Assembly (NCBI RefSeq): GCF_020176795.1
Contig: NZ_JAIUKE010000097.1
Span: forward strand, 1-33,271
Source: Streptomyces sp. 8L
Lineage (GTDB): Bacteria; Actinomycetota; Actinomycetes; Streptomycetales; Streptomycetaceae
Direction: 5' to 3'
Length of the DNA: 33,271 nucleotides
Position numbers and translations under genes: made by a program. A model generated the notes under the pieces. It was not told the DNA's origin. It ran no database searches and worked only from the letters and a program-made list of their open reading frames with translations. Below, piece by piece: positions 11,801 to 21,526 of this stretch. Within the stretch, counting starts at the first letter, position 1; each line of letters begins with the position of its first letter.

Positions 11801-14663
11801 GATCGCCACCGGCCACCCCTTGTTGGGCGCCGCCGTGGAACACGCGGGCGACGACCAGGTGCTGTTCACCGGCAGGTGGTCGACGGCGACCCAGCCGTGG
11901 CTGGCCGACCACGTCGTGCTCGGCACTCTGCTGCTGCCCGGAGCCGCCTTCGTCGAGCTGGTCACCCACGCCGGGCGGCATGTCGACTGCGCCCGTCTCG
12001 AAGAGCTGGCCTTTCAGGCGCCGTTGGTGCTCCCGGCGAAGTCGGGCGTGGCGGTGCAGGTCACGGTCGGCGCGGCCGACGCGACCGGCCGGCGTTCGGT
12101 CACGGTGCACTCGCGGCGCACCGAATCGGGCGCCGGCGGCAAGTGGACCCTGCACGCGGAGGGGACGCTCGCCCCTGTCGCTACCGGCCCGGTGCCGGGC
12201 AAGCTGACGACGTGGCCGCCCACGGGTGCCCAGGCCGTCGACGTGACCGACATCTATCCCCGACTCGCGGAGCGCGGATACGCCTACGGGCCCGCCTTCG
12301 CCGGAATCCGCGCGCTGTGGCGGGACGGCGATGACATGTACGGCGAGGTCGCGCTGCCGAGCGTCGTCCACGGCGAGGCGGGGCGGTTCGGCCTGCACCC
12401 GGCGCTGCTGGACGCCGCGCTCCAGGTGCCGGTCGCCGGACTGATCGACAGCGAGAGCCAGGCGGTGATGCCGTTCTCCTGGAGCGGCATCACGGTACAC
12501 ACCCGGGGGGCGAGCTCACTGCGGGTCGCCTTCCGGCGCACGGGCCCCGACTCGTCCAGCATGCTGCTCACCGACGACGCGGGCGAGCTCGTCGCCTCAT
12601 TCGACTCCATCGTCGCGGGGGCCGACGGCCGCGAGCAGCTGCGCGCCGCCGTGGACAGCGCGGACGACACGAACGTCGGCGGCGAGCACTACCGCGTGGA
12701 GTGGCGCACGCTCCCCGGTGGCACGCGCCCGACGCTCGACGGCACCTGGCTGGCGGTGGTGGCCGAGGGGCAGCCGGCGGACGGCTGGGCCGCCGACACC
12801 GTGCGCCGCCTCGCCGCCCACGCCCCTGGCATGGTGACCTGGACCGTACCGTCCGGGCACCTCGACCGGGCGGCGCTGGCCCAGCGGCTGCGCGAGCTGA
12901 CGGCGAACGGCACCCACCCGGTCGGGGTGCTGTCGCTGCTGGCCGAGGACGAGGCCCCGTGCGACGACTCGGCGGCGCTGCCCCGAGGGCTCGCGGGCAC
13001 GGTGGTGCTCACCCAGGCCCTGCTCGACGCCGAACTCGGCGTCCCGCTCTGGGCGGTGACCCGGGGCGCGGTGGCGGCCGGTCCCCAGGACCGTGTCGCC
13101 TCGCCCGCCCAGGCGCTCATCTGGGGTTTCGGGCGGGTCGCCGGCCTCGAACACCCCCGGCTGTGGGGAGGCTTGATCGATCTGCCGGAGACGGTGGACG
13201 ACGACGCGGTCGCAGAACTGGCCGGTCTGCTCGCGGGCGGCGGTGAGAACGAGGTCGCCGTACGATCGCGGGCCGTCCTCGCCCGCCGTCTGGTCAGGGC
13301 GGCGACGCCCGAGCAGGAGCCGGCCCCCTGGCGGCCGAGCGGTACCGTGCTCGTGACGGGTGGTACGGGCGGCCTCGGTGCCGAGATGGCCCGCTGGCTC
13401 GCGGACCGCGGTGCCGAACACCTGGTGCTCGCCAGCCGCAGCGGCGCCGACGCGCCCGGGTCCCAGCGCCTGGTCGAGGAACTGGCCGCCAAGGGCGTCT
13501 CGGTCTCGGTGACGGCCTGCGACGTCACGGACCGGGCCGCCGTGGTCGAACTGCTGGCCTCCGTCCCCGACGAGCACCCGCTGACCGCGGTCGTGCATGC
13601 CGCGGCCAGCCTCGACGGCGGGCCGATCGCCGGCATGACGCTGGCGGAGTTCGACGGCATCCTGGCCGCCAAGGTGCTCGGTGCGGCGCTCCTCGACGAA
13701 CTGCTCGACCACGACAGCGTCCAGACGGTGCTGCTGTTCGGCTCCATCTCCGCGACCTGGGGCGTCGGCAACCAGTCCGCGTACGCGGCTGCCAACGCGT
13801 ACCTCGACGCCCTGGCCCGGCAGCGGCACGACCGCGGCGGCCACACCGTCTCGGTGGCGTGGGGCCCGTGGGAGGCCGGAATGCTGACCGAGGACGAGAA
13901 GACGGCCGACGCGCTGCGCCGTGGCGGCCTGCCCCTGCTGCCGGTGGACTCCGGCCTCGCCACGCTGGACCGCATCGTCGCCGGGGACGAACCGTGCCCG
14001 GTCGTGGCACGCGTCGAATGGGCCCGCTTCCATCCCCGGTTCACCTCGCTCAGGCCCAGCCCGCTGCTGGCCGACCTGCCGGAGGTACGCGCGCTGTCGA
14101 CGGCGGAGTCCCCGGTCGCGGCCACTCGCGGCGCGGCCCTGATCGAGAAGCTCGGCGCGCTGCCCGAGGAGGACCGGGAACCGGCGGTGCTCGACCTGAT
14201 CTGCTCGCACGTCGCGGCCGTGCTCGGCCACGACTCCGCGGAACAGGTCGACCGCAAGCGGGCTTTCAAGGACGTCGGCTTCGACTCGCTGCTCGCCGTC
14301 CAGCTGCGCAACCGGCTCAACGCGGCGACCGGGTTGCGGCTGCCGGTGACCCTCGTGTTCGACTACCCGAATCCGACGAGCCTCGCTTCGTTCCTGCGCT
14401 CCGAGGTGGCGGCCAGTGTGCCGTCGCCGACGGACGCGGCACTCGCCGAGTTCGACCGGCTGGAGGCGTCGCTGTCCTCGATACCGTCCGAGGACGCGGA
14501 CGTGCGCGACGTCCTCGTCGGGCGGGCGCGAGAGCTGCTCAGCCGGCTCTCGGGCCCGGCGCGGGACGAGGACGCCGAGGGCGACGTCGCGACGCTGACC
14601 GCGGCCTCCGACGACGAACTGTTCAGCTTCATCAACACGCAGCTCGGCCGCGGGGACGAGTGA
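2865..14663 (+). CDS. Bimodular type I PKS: KS-AT-DH-ER-KR-ACP / KS-AT-DH-KR-ACP
   Basis: A 3,932-aa synthase. The ATG at 2865 opens a coiled-coil docking helix ([14 protein letters not shown]); the open frame extends upstream but loses PKS character. Module 1: KS 34-459 (Cys206, His341, His381); AT about 566-831 with atypical GQSCGD (Ser648) and VAGH (746-749); DH from 913 (His946, Asp1116, but HxxxGxxxxP reads [10 protein letters not shown]); ER 1387-1705 (NADPH motif HAAAGGVG, Val1439 at the stereochemistry position); KR 1711 on ([11 protein letters not shown] at 1802-1804, Ser1846, Tyr1859, Asn1863); ACP Ser2023. Module 2: KS 2083-2508 (Cys2255, His2390, His2430); AT with GHSQGE (Ser2712) and YASH (2811-2814), the methylmalonyl signature; DH (His3016, Gly3020, Pro3025, Asp3183, Gln3187); KR from 3493 with LDG at 3583-3585 and Trp3632 before Tyr3640 (A-type); ACP Ser3808. 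The C-terminus ([13 protein letters not shown]) is a typical docking tail. It should pass its chain to the next gene. Confidence 0.96.
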   Translation: MENEDKLRQYLKLVTSDLYQARKKITEREAQDTEPIAIVSMACRLPGDVWSPEDLWELVASGTDAIGDSPTDRGWDMDSIYDPEPGKPGKTYTREGGFMSGLADFDAGFFGISPREALAMDPQQRIVLEAAWESFERAGIDPETLRGTETGVFIGSNTHDYVPLTVTAPREVDGYLLLGNAPSVLSGRVAYTFGFEGPAVTVDTACSSSLVAMDYAVRALRRGESTMAVVGGVASMCSPLVMVDFSRQRGIAPNGRCKAYADTADGTGWSEGVSLILLERLSDARANGHPVLAVIRGSAINQDGASNGLTAPNGPAQQRVIEAALADGRIPMEQVDLVEGHGTGTRLGDPIEAQALLATYGRKKKDGEPLWLGSLKSNVGHTQAAAGVAGVIKAVMAMRHGVLPKTLHVDEPTHEVDWSAGGVKVLTENRPWPENEWPRRAGVSSFGMSGTNAHVILEQAPAPEAVEAEPVSARPTSLPFLLSARTPGALAGQAARLRDWLADENVSLLDVAKSLALHRVTFEHRAAVVAGTKEELLAQLDLLAGGGSGATAVAGTERRGLTAVMFPGQGSQRTGMGAQLAAAFPVFATAYAEVLERLDPELPRIIAEGGPTLDRPEYAHPALFAIEVALYRLVESWGLRPDHLLGQSCGDIAAAHVAGVLSLEDAATMVTARARLIQTSSAGMMATVAAGADVVEPVIAGIEGVSLAGINSPSAVTLSGLTGPVEAAVARLAELGHASRTLRVGVAGHSVTMEPIQAQFRAVVETLTYSPPAIPMVVPAEVLCTPEFWVRQMRDPVDLVGGVARLRERGVTRLIELSPAASMSGHVRECYGDEPVVVTPSLRSRRDEVECVAVALATLHNAGVEVDWAAFFAGTGARRVDLPTYAFEHERFWLETSHVGGHDLSSVGLRSVDAPLLGAGVSLANDGGFLCTGRLSLSTQPWLADHTLFDRTLLPGTAFVEFALRAADQVGCELVEDLTIEAPLLLERGGVALQIVVGEPEESTGRRSITVWSQQQDPDSPDTDAAWTRHASGFVSGSAGVSRDDPEMAAWPPAGVEEVELGDLYETFAAAGYGYGPVFRGLKAAWRRDGEVFAEVALPEHVSDAGAYGIHPALLDAALHAVAVTGTAQGAVPFVWSGVRLYAVGASALRVRLTPVGTDTVSLLVADGTGRTVLSVDSLTLRPATAQQIAASAPPSHDSLYEIEWISAGEVEASSPTGWASLGGGAPGTGTAYAGFSALRAALDAGGEVPTVVLAAPGDGDHDDVAASVHAGVNEMLELVRHWLADERLAGSRLVLATRGALATYEGEPVHDLIGAALHGLFRSARAENPGRFAQVDLAPGEPDSAVLAALGAGEDEVAVRAGTLLVPRLAKVSSSTTLAVPAESAAWRLSAPDPGTFDGLALIESPEAVAPLAEGEVRVAVRAAGLNFRDVMSTLGLVSGQEVLGGEAAGVVTEVGPGVVGLRPGDRVMGLFFGPFGPQAVGDHRMVVPIPDGWSYLQAATVPITYLTAYFGLVDVAGLRPGESVLVHAAAGGVGTAAVQLAAHLGAEIFATASPGKWAAVQELGIPRERISNSRTARFETDLLGATEGRGVDVVLNSLTHELVDASLRLLPRGGRFVEMGKTDIRDADWAAGAYPGVRYQAFDLLGVAPERVHEMLVELLDLFGRGALTLPPITTWDVRRAPDALRFLSQARHIGKIALTVPVPADPAGTVLLTGASGALGGLVARHLVAEHGVRNLVLASRRGPDAPGAAGFAAELTGLGASVTTVACDVSDRESLLGVLAAIPAEHPLTAVVHIAGTSDDGLIGSLTTEQVDAVLRPKVDAGWLLHELTSDLDLSAFVLFSSAVGAFGAPGQANYAAANAFLDALARHRRALGLPAVSLDWGLWAAASNMTTSLGEADWERMTRAGIKAMSEEEGLALYDAAFTVGAPVVLPVRLDLAAFRGQVPPLLRNQVSGRVRRSAVASGGDASSWTRRLLARPPGARQRIVLDAVAAEAAAVLGHTSASRLSPDRTFKDIGFDSLASVELRNRISAFTGLRLPATVVFDYPDLTSLAEYVLGAVVSAGSPAPAAPAVRAGTGGDAIAIVGMACRYGGGADSPEALWAMVEEGRDAAAEFPSDRGWNLAELFDPEPGRSGTTNARAAGFLPGATEFDPEFFGISPREATAMDPQQRLLLESAWEAFERAGIDPLALRGSKTGVFVGLSAHDYGNLLARESGGLDGHLLTGTAASVASGRIAYEFGLEGPALTVDTACSSSLTTVHMAAQALQTGESDLALAGGVAVMSTPVVFQEFALQGGLSADGRCRAFGADADGTGWAEGVGLLVLERLSDAHRNGHQVLAVVKGSAVNQDGASNGLTAPNGRSQQRVIREALAHAGVSAAEVDVVEGHGTGTRLGDPIEVQALLATYGREHTEETPLWLGSLKSNLGHAQAAAGVAGVIKMVQALRHGLLPRTLNADEPTPHADWSDGAVKLLTAAQRWPERDRPRLGAVSAFGISGTNVHMVLEQAPEPGTPPTPPAPDRVLAPSVKPFVLSARGAAALRGQATRLSAHLAEHPEVDLDALGRSLSGRAALEHRAVVLAEDLGTLTAGLTAIAAGTADSSEDVVLGDGGDADRPVFVFAGQGGQWPGMALDLWNSSPLFAAAMTECDAALAPYVDWDGATLSDVLAGAPGAPSLDRVDAVQPALFAVMVSLARLWRSLGVEPAAVVGHSQGEIAAAVVSGVLTPAEGARIAGLRSRLIAGLTERGGMGWIGLPVARVEERLAAYPGLGVAAVNGPRSVVVSGAADELRSLIAALAAEDVRARILLVDYASHSHGVEELHAELVDALADIAPAEAEVPFYSTVTGGRVDGTELDAEYWYRNLRETVRFSAAVEALVDDGHSCFVELSAHPALVDAVEAVAEARGAEVAASWSLRRDGGDTEFTRSAATAFVRGATVRWDTAFPAGARIDLPTYAFQHRRLWVEAAGAETASAADLGLIATGHPLLGAAVEHAGDDQVLFTGRWSTATQPWLADHVVLGTLLLPGAAFVELVTHAGRHVDCARLEELAFQAPLVLPAKSGVAVQVTVGAADATGRRSVTVHSRRTESGAGGKWTLHAEGTLAPVATGPVPGKLTTWPPTGAQAVDVTDIYPRLAERGYAYGPAFAGIRALWRDGDDMYGEVALPSVVHGEAGRFGLHPALLDAALQVPVAGLIDSESQAVMPFSWSGITVHTRGASSLRVAFRRTGPDSSSMLLTDDAGELVASFDSIVAGADGREQLRAAVDSADDTNVGGEHYRVEWRTLPGGTRPTLDGTWLAVVAEGQPADGWAADTVRRLAAHAPGMVTWTVPSGHLDRAALAQRLRELTANGTHPVGVLSLLAEDEAPCDDSAALPRGLAGTVVLTQALLDAELGVPLWAVTRGAVAAGPQDRVASPAQALIWGFGRVAGLEHPRLWGGLIDLPETVDDDAVAELAGLLAGGGENEVAVRSRAVLARRLVRAATPEQEPAPWRPSGTVLVTGGTGGLGAEMARWLADRGAEHLVLASRSGADAPGSQRLVEELAAKGVSVSVTACDVTDRAAVVELLASVPDEHPLTAVVHAAASLDGGPIAGMTLAEFDGILAAKVLGAALLDELLDHDSVQTVLLFGSISATWGVGNQSAYAAANAYLDALARQRHDRGGHTVSVAWGPWEAGMLTEDEKTADALRRGGLPLLPVDSGLATLDRIVAGDEPCPVVARVEWARFHPRFTSLRPSPLLADLPEVRALSTAESPVAATRGAALIEKLGALPEEDREPAVLDLICSHVAAVLGHDSAEQVDRKRAFKDVGFDSLLAVQLRNRLNAATGLRLPVTLVFDYPNPTSLASFLRSEVAASVPSPTDAALAEFDRLEASLSSIPSEDADVRDVLVGRARELLSRLSGPARDEDAEGDVATLTAASDDELFSFINTQLGRGDE

Positions 14664-14716
14664 CCCGTGGACCCGCGGCAAACCTGCTGTTGCGTCGGTG
14701 AGAGGTCGAGGAGCAG

Positions 14717-17700
14717 ATGGACAACGAGGACAAGTTGCGGCGCTATCTCAAGGTGGTCACAGCAGACCTCTTGCAGGCCCGCAAGCAGTCGGAGGAGCTC
14801 AAGCGGCGGGCCGACGAGCCGATCGCGGTCATCGGCATGGCCTGCCGCTATCCGGGCGGTGTGCGCTCGCCGGAGGATCTGTGGGAGCTGGCGGTCACCG
14901 GGCGGGACGCGATCACCCCGTTCCCGGACGACCGGGGCTGGGACCTGGACGCGCTCTACGATCCCGACCCTGATCACCCGGGCACCAGCTCCACCCGGCA
15001 GGGCGGCTTCCTGGCCGATGTCGCGGACTTCGACGCCGGGTTCTGGGGCATCTCGCCCCGCGAGGCCATCGCCATGGACCCGCAGCAGCGGCTGCTGCTG
15101 GAGACGTCGTGGCAAGCCCTCGAAAGGGCTCGGATCGATCCGCACTCGCTGCACGGCAGCGCGACCGGGGTGTTCGTGGGCCCGAGTGTGACGGACTACG
15201 CCGCCCTGCTCGCGCGCTACCCGACCGGGTTCGAGGGGCTCCTGCTCGGCGGCCTCGCGGGAGCCATCATCTCCGGCAGGCTGTCCTACCTCCTGGGGCT
15301 GGAGGGGCCGGCGGTGACCATCGACACCGGCTGCTCCTCGTCGCTCACCGCCCTGCATCTCGCGGCGAGAGCGCTGCGCGCGGAGGACTGCTCGCTCGCC
15401 CTGGTCGGCGGTGTGTCCGTGCTGGTCACACCGGGCTCGTTCGTCGAGTTCAGCATCCAGCGCGGACTCGCTCCGGACGGCCGGTGCAAGTCCTTCGGCG
15501 ACGCCGCGGACGGCACGTCCTGGGCCGAGGGCGTCGGCATGGTCGTCGTCGAGCGGCTTTCCGACGCCCGCCGCCACCGGCACCCGGTCCTTGCCGTGCT
15601 GCGCGGCTCCGCGATCAACCAGGACGGGGCGTCGAACGGGCTGACCGCACCGAGCGGCCCGTCCCAGCAGCGGGTGATCCGGCGTGCGCTGGCCGCGGCC
15701 GGGCTCCAGTCCTTTGACGTCGACGCCGTCGAGGCACACGGCACCGGCACGACACTGGGCGACCCGATCGAGGCCCAGGCGCTGCTGGCCACGTACGGGC
15801 GTGACAGGCGGCCCGGCCGTCCGCTGTTCCTGGGGTCGCTCAAGTCCAACCTGGGCCACAGCCAGTCCGCGGCAGGAGTCGGCGGCCTGATCAAGACGGT
15901 GATGTCATTGCGGCACGGTGTGTTGGCGCCCACGCTGCACGCCGACCCGCCGTCCACCGAGGTCGACTGGACGGCCGGCGACATCGAGCTCCTGCAGGAG
16001 TCGCGGCCCTGGCCGAAGACGGAGGACCGGCCCCGGCGGGCGGCTGTCTCCGCCTTCGGTATCGGCGGCACCAACGCACACGTCATCCTTGAGGCGGTGC
16101 CCGAAGAGGACGCGGGCCGGGAGGGCGACGGCGTCGCACACCGTACGCTCGCGGCCGTTCCCTGGCTGGTCTCCGGCCGGACCGCAGGCGCGATGCGCGC
16201 CCAGGCCGCGCGGCTGGCCGCGTTCCTGGCGAACCGGACCGAGCCGGCCGACCCCACCGACGTCGGATACTCGCTGGCCACCACGCGCGCCGCCCTGGAG
16301 CACCGCGGTGTGGTGGTGGCCGCCGATCGAGACCACCTGCTCGCCGGGCTCGACGCACTCGCCCAGGGCACACCGGACGCCGCGGTCACCACAGGCGCCA
16401 CCGCACGCGGACGGCTGGCGTTCCTGTTCACCGGCCAAGGGGCGCAGACGCCGGGCATGGGCCGTGCGTTGTACGCGCAACACCCCGTCTTCGCCGAGGC
16501 GTTCGACGCGGCCTGCGCGCATCTGGACGGTCCGATCGGGCGTTCGCTGCGTGACCTGACCTTCGCCGAGGACGACACACCGGGTCTGCTCGACCGCACC
16601 GGATTCGCCCAGCCGGCGCTCTTCGCTGTCGAGAGCGCTCTGTTCCGGCTCCTCGAATCATGGGGTGTGCGCCCGGATTTCGTCGCGGGGCACTCCATCG
16701 GTGAGGTCACGGCCGCGCACGTGGCCGGGATACTGTCGCTCGAGGACGCGTGCGCGCTGGTCGCCGCCCGGGCCCGGCTGATGCAGAGCATGCCGCCCGG
16801 CGGCGGGATGGTCGCTGTACGCGCGGCGGAGAAGGACATCCTGCCGATGCTGGACCAGCAGGCCGGCCTCGTGTCCGTCGCCGCTGTGAACGGCCCCGCC
16901 TCGGTGGTGCTCTCCGGCGACAAGAAGACACTCACCACACTTGTGGAGAGACTGGCCGACCAGGGCATCCGCTCGCGCGAGCTGCGGGTGAGCCACGCTT
17001 TCCATTCACCGCGGGTCGACGGGGTCCTGGCCGATTTCCGGTCGGCGATCGAGGGCGTGTCGTACGCCGCACCCCGCATCCCGGTCGTGCCGCTCGCCCC
17101 GGGCGACGCGGACCGGGGCGAGCGGATGCGCTCGGCGGACTACTGGGTCGCCCAGGCCCGTGCGGAGGTGCGATTCCACGACGGTGTGGTGCGCCTGAGC
17201 GAGGCCGGTGTCACCACCTTCCTGGAGCTCGGTCCTGGCGGGGTCCTCGCGGCCCTCGGCCGGGACTGCCTGCCGCCGGCCGGCCCGGGCGTACCGGAGC
17301 GGGTCTTCGTGCCGACGCTGCGCAAGGGTCGGGCCGAGCCGGCCGCGCTGCTTGACGCGGTGGCTGCCCTGTTCGTCCGCGGCGTGCCGGTCGACTGGCG
17401 CGCGGTCTACGCGGGCACCGGGGCCGCCCAGTGCGACCTGCCCACGTACGCCTTCCAGCGCCGCCGCTACTGGCTGGCCGATCACCTGCCGGCGGGCGCG
17501 AGCCTGCTGGCGAACCAGGGCATCACCGGTGGGCAGGGCGGCCCGCCGCCGGGCATCGTGCCCGCCGAGGCGGACCCTGAGATCCCGTCGCTACGTGGCA
17601 GGTTGGCCGATCGCCCGCGCGAAGAGTGGGCGCAGATCCTGCTCGCCGAGGTGCGCAACCAGGCGGCGCAGCTGATGGGTTACGACGCGCTTGAGGACGT

Positions 17701-18811
17701 GGACACGCAACGAGGCTTTGCCGAGCTGGGCTTCGACTCGCTGACCGCGGCCTGGATGACCGAGCGACTGGCGGCCGTGACCGGTCTGGAGCTCTCCCGC
17801 ACCCTGGTGATCGACTGTCCGACGCCGTCCGCGGTCGCCGCACACCTGGCCGACCGCTTCGCCGCGCTCGACGACCTCGAACCACCCCAGGCCGCCCCCG
17901 TCTCCAGCCCGGCGGGTCCGCCGCCGACGGGCGCGGGCCCGGTGACGCCGCCCCCGGGCGAACCGCTGCCGGCGCTGTTCGCCCAGGCCTGCGCGCAGGG
18001 CCAAGTGCGGGACGGACTGGAGCTGTTGGCTGTCGCCGCCCGGCTGCGGGTGGGGGCCGGCTCGCCGCCGATGCGGAAGCCCGTCAACTTCTCCCAGGGG
18101 CTCGCGGGCCCGACCCTGGTCTGCATCCCGTCCGTGGTCGCGCCCTCCAATGTCTACCAGTACGCGCGGATGGCCGACGCGCTGCGCACGACACACAACA
18201 TGGCCGTGCTGCCGTTGACGGGCTACGCCGACGACGAACTCCTTCCGCCGACCCGAACCGACCTGGTAACCGCGGTCGCCGAGGCGGTCCGCTCCAGTGT
18301 GAACGGACCGTACGTCCTCGTCGGCTACTCCTCCGGCGGCTGGATCGCCCACGAGGCGGCCGCCCGGCTCAAGGATCTGGACGCCGCACCGGAGTCACTC
18401 GTGCTGCTGGACAGCCATCTGCCCGGCAGCGCAAGTCTGGCCGAGGTCCAGTCCGACCTGCTCGGCGGCGCGTACGCGGAATGGACCGCGGCACAACCGC
18501 CGCGCGGCGCCGAACTGACCGCGATGGCACACCACCTCCAGCTCTTCAACGACTGGGCCCCCACCGAGATCAGCGGCATGCCGACACTGCTGCTGCGCGC
18601 CACCGAACGAATGGGCGGCCAGCCCTGCACCGGCGAGGACTGGCAGGTCCGCTGGGGCCCCGACCACCACGCCGTCGACGTGCCCGGCACCCACCTGAGC
18701 CTGGTCGACGAACACGCCGCGAGCACCGCCGCAGCCATCGTCGCCTGGCTGGCCCGACGGCCTGAGGACAGTGGCCGACCGTCGACGGATGTGCGTTCGC
18801 TGGAACGATGA
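14717..18811 (+). CDS. Terminal type I PKS module: KS-AT-ACP-TE
   Basis: A 1,364-aa synthase, 53 bp after the bimodular gene, with GAGGAG just before its ATG. An N-terminal coiled coil ([14 protein letters not shown]) can pair with the preceding C-terminal docking tail. KS from residue 34 has DTGCSSSL (Cys206), His341 and His381. The AT from about 569 has GHSIGE (Ser660) and HAFH (760-763), the malonyl-CoA signature. After the post-AT linker ([13 protein letters not shown]) the ACP follows directly (GFDSL, Ser1008): there is no KR, DH or ER, so the last beta-keto group should remain. A Pro-rich linker leads to the thioesterase from about 1,120, with GYSSGG (Ser1205), LLDSH (Asp1232) and [10 protein letters not shown] (His1326), a complete Ser-Asp-His triad. 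It is expected to release the chain as a lactone or beta-keto acid; which one is not readable. Confidence 0.96.
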   Translation: MDNEDKLRRYLKVVTADLLQARKQSEELKRRADEPIAVIGMACRYPGGVRSPEDLWELAVTGRDAITPFPDDRGWDLDALYDPDPDHPGTSSTRQGGFLADVADFDAGFWGISPREAIAMDPQQRLLLETSWQALERARIDPHSLHGSATGVFVGPSVTDYAALLARYPTGFEGLLLGGLAGAIISGRLSYLLGLEGPAVTIDTGCSSSLTALHLAARALRAEDCSLALVGGVSVLVTPGSFVEFSIQRGLAPDGRCKSFGDAADGTSWAEGVGMVVVERLSDARRHRHPVLAVLRGSAINQDGASNGLTAPSGPSQQRVIRRALAAAGLQSFDVDAVEAHGTGTTLGDPIEAQALLATYGRDRRPGRPLFLGSLKSNLGHSQSAAGVGGLIKTVMSLRHGVLAPTLHADPPSTEVDWTAGDIELLQESRPWPKTEDRPRRAAVSAFGIGGTNAHVILEAVPEEDAGREGDGVAHRTLAAVPWLVSGRTAGAMRAQAARLAAFLANRTEPADPTDVGYSLATTRAALEHRGVVVAADRDHLLAGLDALAQGTPDAAVTTGATARGRLAFLFTGQGAQTPGMGRALYAQHPVFAEAFDAACAHLDGPIGRSLRDLTFAEDDTPGLLDRTGFAQPALFAVESALFRLLESWGVRPDFVAGHSIGEVTAAHVAGILSLEDACALVAARARLMQSMPPGGGMVAVRAAEKDILPMLDQQAGLVSVAAVNGPASVVLSGDKKTLTTLVERLADQGIRSRELRVSHAFHSPRVDGVLADFRSAIEGVSYAAPRIPVVPLAPGDADRGERMRSADYWVAQARAEVRFHDGVVRLSEAGVTTFLELGPGGVLAALGRDCLPPAGPGVPERVFVPTLRKGRAEPAALLDAVAALFVRGVPVDWRAVYAGTGAAQCDLPTYAFQRRRYWLADHLPAGASLLANQGITGGQGGPPPGIVPAEADPEIPSLRGRLADRPREEWAQILLAEVRNQAAQLMGYDALEDVDTQRGFAELGFDSLTAAWMTERLAAVTGLELSRTLVIDCPTPSAVAAHLADRFAALDDLEPPQAAPVSSPAGPPPTGAGPVTPPPGEPLPALFAQACAQGQVRDGLELLAVAARLRVGAGSPPMRKPVNFSQGLAGPTLVCIPSVVAPSNVYQYARMADALRTTHNMAVLPLTGYADDELLPPTRTDLVTAVAEAVRSSVNGPYVLVGYSSGGWIAHEAAARLKDLDAAPESLVLLDSHLPGSASLAEVQSDLLGGAYAEWTAAQPPRGAELTAMAHHLQLFNDWAPTEISGMPTLLLRATERMGGQPCTGEDWQVRWGPDHHAVDVPGTHLSLVDEHAASTAAAIVAWLARRPEDSGRPSTDVRSLER

Positions 18812-18852
18812 CGACAACAGCACTCGGCGCCGGGACTCCGAGGAGTTGCCAC

Positions 18853-18872
18853 GGGCCCCGGCTGCCGGGCCC
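18853..18872 (+). terminator. GC-rich hairpin after the terminal PKS gene
   Basis: GGGCCC and a second GGGCCC form a stem with an inner GG/CC pair and a CTG loop, about 40 bp past the PKS stop. There is no T run, which is common for actinobacterial terminators. The assignment rests on position and symmetry only. Confidence 0.3.
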
Positions 18873-19062
18873 TACTGGGAGGCGCGCTTCGGCGTTGAGA
18901 GCCGGGGGTTGCCGGGGTGCCGCTCGTACCGGCCGGTCGAGCCGACGGTAGCCCGTCGACCGGGACATGGCGGGTGGCGGCAAGTCCCCGGATCGCCACG
19001 AGGGATGACCACTGGACGAAACGCCGCTCACCCCGTCCCGTACGGCTGCCGAGCCGGCGGCC

Positions 19063-19839
19063 TCAGAGGTCCGCGGCGGTGAGGCGCTGCTCGATGCCCT
19101 CAAGGCGGTCCGTGACGGCCTTCAGGGCCTGGGCCGTGGCTTGGTCGGCGGTCCCGGCGCGGCCGGAGGACTGCCGCGCGTGGGCGAATCCGGTCATCGC
19201 AGAGTTGACGGCGACCTTCAGTGCGGCGCTGGTCAGGCCGGCTTCGCGCAGCACCGCTCCCACGCCGCTGCCCGTCCTCTCGTCCGCGATCCCGATCAGC
19301 AGGTGCTCGCAGCCCAGGTAGTTGTGCCCGAGGTCCATCGACGCCTGCAGGGCTCCGCCGATGGCTGCGCGTGCGGGAACGGTCAGGCCGGCCCACAGGG
19401 AGGGCCCTCCGGAGTCCTCGCGGACAGGGGTGCTGGGAGATGCCTCGTCCCGTTCGACCGCCGCCACCGCTGTGCGCAGGTCGTCGGCGTCGGCTTGGAG
19501 GACGGGGAGCAGCCGGACGGCGAGGTTGCTGGGCGTGTCGAGGATTCCGGTGAGCAGATGGCCGCTGTCGACATGTCCTTTGTCCGGCGCCACTGCGCGG
19601 GCGCGGTCGAGGGCGTCGCGGAGTCTCTCCGTCATCCGGCCGGTGACGCGCTCGGCGAAGGCGGGATGCGCGGCGGGGTCGAAATCCGGGTTGCCGAGGG
19701 CGGCGGCGGCCTTGCGGGTGGTGCTGATCAGGGCGACCGCCTCGCGCAGGGCCTTCTGGCAGATCGCTGAGACGGGAAGGTCGGCGGCCTTGACGGCGGT
19801 GGCCAGGTCATCGGGCAGATACACATTGATCTTGGGCAT
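19063..19839 (-). CDS. Ribbon-helix-helix / Clp N-domain fusion protein
   Basis: A 258-aa protein. Residues 1-45 (MPKINVYLPDDLATAVKAAD..) match a ribbon-helix-helix DNA-binding arm: one beta strand followed by helices. From about residue 70 it has two Clp_N-type repeats, seen in AHPAFAERVTGRMTERLRDA, the HVDSGHLLTGILD box, and the second copy DLGHNYLGCEHLLIGI. The repeats resemble the N-terminal domain of ClpA/ClpC, which binds substrates and adaptors, but no AAA+ domain follows. The C-terminal tail (AQALKAVTDRLEGIEQRL) looks like a coiled coil. The start at 19839 has GAGGAG 6 nt upstream. Likely a DNA-binding regulator that senses or binds protein clients, possibly self-regulating through the symmetric site in its promoter. 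It is divergent from the profilin-like gene. The role is inferred; the domains are clear. Confidence 0.85.
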   Translation of the reverse strand: MPKINVYLPDDLATAVKAADLPVSAICQKALREAVALISTTRKAAAALGNPDFDPAAHPAFAERVTGRMTERLRDALDRARAVAPDKGHVDSGHLLTGILDTPSNLAVRLLPVLQADADDLRTAVAAVERDEASPSTPVREDSGGPSLWAGLTVPARAAIGGALQASMDLGHNYLGCEHLLIGIADERTGSGVGAVLREAGLTSAALKVAVNSAMTGFAHARQSSGRAGTADQATAQALKAVTDRLEGIEQRLTAADL

Positions 19840-19873
19840 GGCTGGCTCCTCGCTTCGCATGACCCCTGGCTGT

Positions 19874-19915
19874 ATAACCCCTCGTAGGGTTACCTCTGGG
19901 GTTATCTTTTGTCAA
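19874..19915 (-). promoter_or_regulatory. Promoter with overlapping operator of the RHH/Clp-N gene
   Basis: On the minus strand TTGACA (19915-19910) is a perfect -35 box, with TAACCC 17 nt downstream as a weak -10. The same stretch carries ATAACCCC (19874-19881), an internal GGGTTA (19887-19892) and GGGGTTAT (19898-19905). The outer arms form a perfect 8-bp inverted repeat, and the inner copy also pairs with the left arm. Repeated TAACCC units in a core promoter suit a ribbon-helix-helix repressor, so autoregulation is likely. Confidence 0.6.
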
Positions 19916-20174
19916 CGCGTAGGCACGACCCACATGAGCGGTCGCCCGACACACCCGCAGGGCCGCCCGAGGCGATGAACATGGTGCAGTCACACTTCGG
20001 CAGTTCCATGGCGGCATCCGCCGTCACGTCGAGCGCCCGAACCCTGCCAGCCGGTGGCTTCTCCACGCCGTGGAGCGCACAATAGAGGTGTCTGCCCTTA
20101 TATGTTCAGCTCAAAAAGGCCGCGTAGGGCATGACCGCAGCAGGCGGATGCGCGGCCCGGCCGAAAGGTGCGCC

Positions 20175-20561
20175 ATGGCCACTCTTCAGGAGTACGTGGA
20201 CAAGGACCTGGTGGGCACGAACAATGTGCGCCGCGCGGCCATCATCCGCGCCGACGACGGCGGCACGTTGGCGGAGAGCGACGGAGGCCTGCTGCGGGAC
20301 GGCGAGGGTGCGGACATCATCGCCCTGTTCCGGGACCCGAGTGAGGTGCGCGCCAAAGGGGTCGTCGTCGGCGGGGAACAGTTCGCGGGCGTCAAGGGCG
20401 ATGAGAAATCGATCTGCGCGACCAAGGGCGCGGACGGCATCGCGATCGCCAGGACGGACCGGAGCATCATCATCGGCTTCTACCAGGAGGGCGAGGCGCC
20501 GTGTGACGCCCTGCTGACCGTGGGCAATGTCGCGGACAGCCTCCGCGAGGACGGCTACTGA
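20175..20561 (+). CDS. Profilin-like protein (eukaryotic-type actin-binding fold in a bacterium)
   Basis: A 128-aa protein whose whole length fits the profilin pattern (eukaryotic profilins are about 125-140 aa). The N-terminus LQEYVDKDLVGTNNVRRAAI matches the profilin start (WQ.YVD..L.GTG.V..AAI). The middle FRDPSEVRAKGVVVGGEQF matches F.(D/N)P..V.A.G....G.K(F/Y). KGDEKSICATKGADGIAIAR matches the (K/R).D..SIYGKKGA.G....(K/R)T core. The end SIIIGFYQEGEAP and VADSLREDGY match .IIIG.Y.E...P and LADYL...GY. Two Trp residues of the poly-proline groove are missing (Leu4 and Leu32 stand there), while Tyr7 and Tyr128 remain. The start at 20175 has AAGGTG just upstream and places the motif at residue 4. 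No signal peptide is seen, so it is cytoplasmic. The partner is unknown; no actin-like gene is in the window. It is divergent from the RHH/Clp-N gene. Confidence 0.8.
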   Translation: MATLQEYVDKDLVGTNNVRRAAIIRADDGGTLAESDGGLLRDGEGADIIALFRDPSEVRAKGVVVGGEQFAGVKGDEKSICATKGADGIAIARTDRSIIIGFYQEGEAPCDALLTVGNVADSLREDGY

Positions 20562-20626
20562 GCCTGCGGGCACGCCAAGTCGCCCCGGATCGGGCGGCAT
20601 TTGCCGGAGTGGCTGCGCCCCGGGTG

Positions 20627-20643
20627 CCGCCGTTCGCCGGCGG
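20627..20643. terminator. Hairpin between convergent genes
   Basis: CCGCCG-TTCGC-CGGCGG forms a compact stem-loop in the roughly 100-bp gap between the convergent profilin-like and oxidoreductase genes, where a bidirectional terminator is expected. There is no T run. Confidence 0.35.
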
Positions 20644-20663
20644 TACGTCGGAGAGCCGCCGCC

Positions 20664-21311
20664 TCAGCGTGCCAACGAGACGGCGAAGGGCTGGAAGCCG
20701 TGGCGCCGCAGGATGTGCGGGACGAGCAGGATCAGGGCTTCGGAGGCGCGGGCACTGGCGATGCCGCCGAGATCCTCGATCCATTCCGGCTGCCAGCCGA
20801 GGTCACCCAGCAGATCCGTGACCGTCTTCTTGGCGCCGTCGTCATCCCCGGACAGATACACCGTCGCCGGGGTGGACAGGGATGCGGGCGACGTCATGAC
20901 CATGAAAAGCATGGTGTTCAGCGTCTTGACCACGCGGCTTTCCGGCAGCGCGTGCTGGAGGTGTTCAGCCAGGCTGCTGCCGGGATAGACGAGCTCCCCC
21001 GGCAGGCCGTCGGCGCCATCGCGGGTGGCGTTGGAGACATCGACGAGGATCTTGCCGGCGAGTTCGGCGCGGAGTTCCGTCAGCCGCTCCAGAGTGGTGT
21101 CGCCCGGCGTCGCGTTGATCACGATGTCTGCGGTACGGGCGGTGGTGCGCTGGTCGGCGAACCTGATCGACGCCTCGATGCCGTCTTCGCCGAGTGCGGT
21201 GGTACTTCGGGGAGTGCGGTGACCGAGAACGACGGTGTGACCGGAGGCGGCGAGGGCGCGGGCCAGGTTGCTGCCGACGCGGCCGGTGCCGAGAATCCCG
21301 ATGGTGGTCAT
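20664..21311 (-). CDS. NADP/F420-type oxidoreductase (NPD family)
   Basis: A 215-aa Rossmann-fold protein. The N-terminus MTTIGILGTGRVGSNLARAL has the GxGxxG dinucleotide motif, followed by LGHR, the strand end where NADP phosphate is usually bound. INATPG and KILVDVSNATRDGADG continue the pattern of the NADPH-dependent F420 reductase-like family, and the C-terminus (LGDLGWQPEWIEDLGGI) is the typical substrate-side domain. AAGGAG 8 nt before the ATG supports the start. Family members transfer hydride between NADP and F420 or reduce small substrates; which applies here is unclear. The gene is divergent from a LysR regulator with a 215-bp gap, a common arrangement in which the regulator controls its neighbour. 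Confidence 0.82.
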   Translation of the reverse strand: MTTIGILGTGRVGSNLARALAASGHTVVLGHRTPRSTTALGEDGIEASIRFADQRTTARTADIVINATPGDTTLERLTELRAELAGKILVDVSNATRDGADGLPGELVYPGSSLAEHLQHALPESRVVKTLNTMLFMVMTSPASLSTPATVYLSGDDDGAKKTVTDLLGDLGWQPEWIEDLGGIASARASEALILLVPHILRRHGFQPFAVSLAR

Positions 21312-21432
21312 GGTGTCTCTCCTTGCTGATGTCCGGTCGCAGACAGGGTGTCATCGACTTCGGACTACATGGCCGTGGCGGTTCTCTGGCCGATGGCGTG
21401 ACCGAGGCGGCGGATCGATCCCACGACTTGGA

Positions 21433-21468
21433 GACCTCGACGACCTCGACGACCTCGACGACCTCGAC
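21433..21468. repeat. Four perfect 9-bp tandem repeats
   Basis: GACCTCGAC is repeated four times without a gap in the non-coding region between the divergent oxidoreductase and LysR genes. It is read neither as protein nor as a hairpin. Such short arrays can change copy number by slippage, which here would alter spacing upstream of the LysR promoter. Confidence 0.8.
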
Positions 21469-21485
21469 GGTAGAGCGGGCACGGA

Positions 21486-21517
21486 TTGACAACAAGTGCA
21501 TGCTGTGTACCAGTACA
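21486..21517 (+). promoter_or_regulatory. Promoter and palindrome before the LysR gene
   Basis: TTGACA at 21486-21491 is a consensus -35 box; TACCAG lies 16 nt downstream as a poor -10. The perfect palindrome TGTAC-CA-GTACA (21506-21517) overlaps that -10 and ends 9 bp before the ATG. The leader would be very short. The palindrome is a candidate LysR or repressor operator. Confidence 0.5.
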
Positions 21518-21526
21518 TTTACTGCC

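Noticed and set aside
4293..14681. Very long minus-strand open frames opposite the bimodular PKS (e.g. 4293-6710, 6738-8876, 9348-12500, 12597-14681)
   Set aside because: They mirror the real gene's codon bias, are rich in Arg, Gly and His, and show no family motif.
19976..20086. 36-codon plus-strand open frame (MNMVQSHF...) before the profilin-like gene
   Set aside because: No ribosome binding site and no recognisable composition or family; likely chance.
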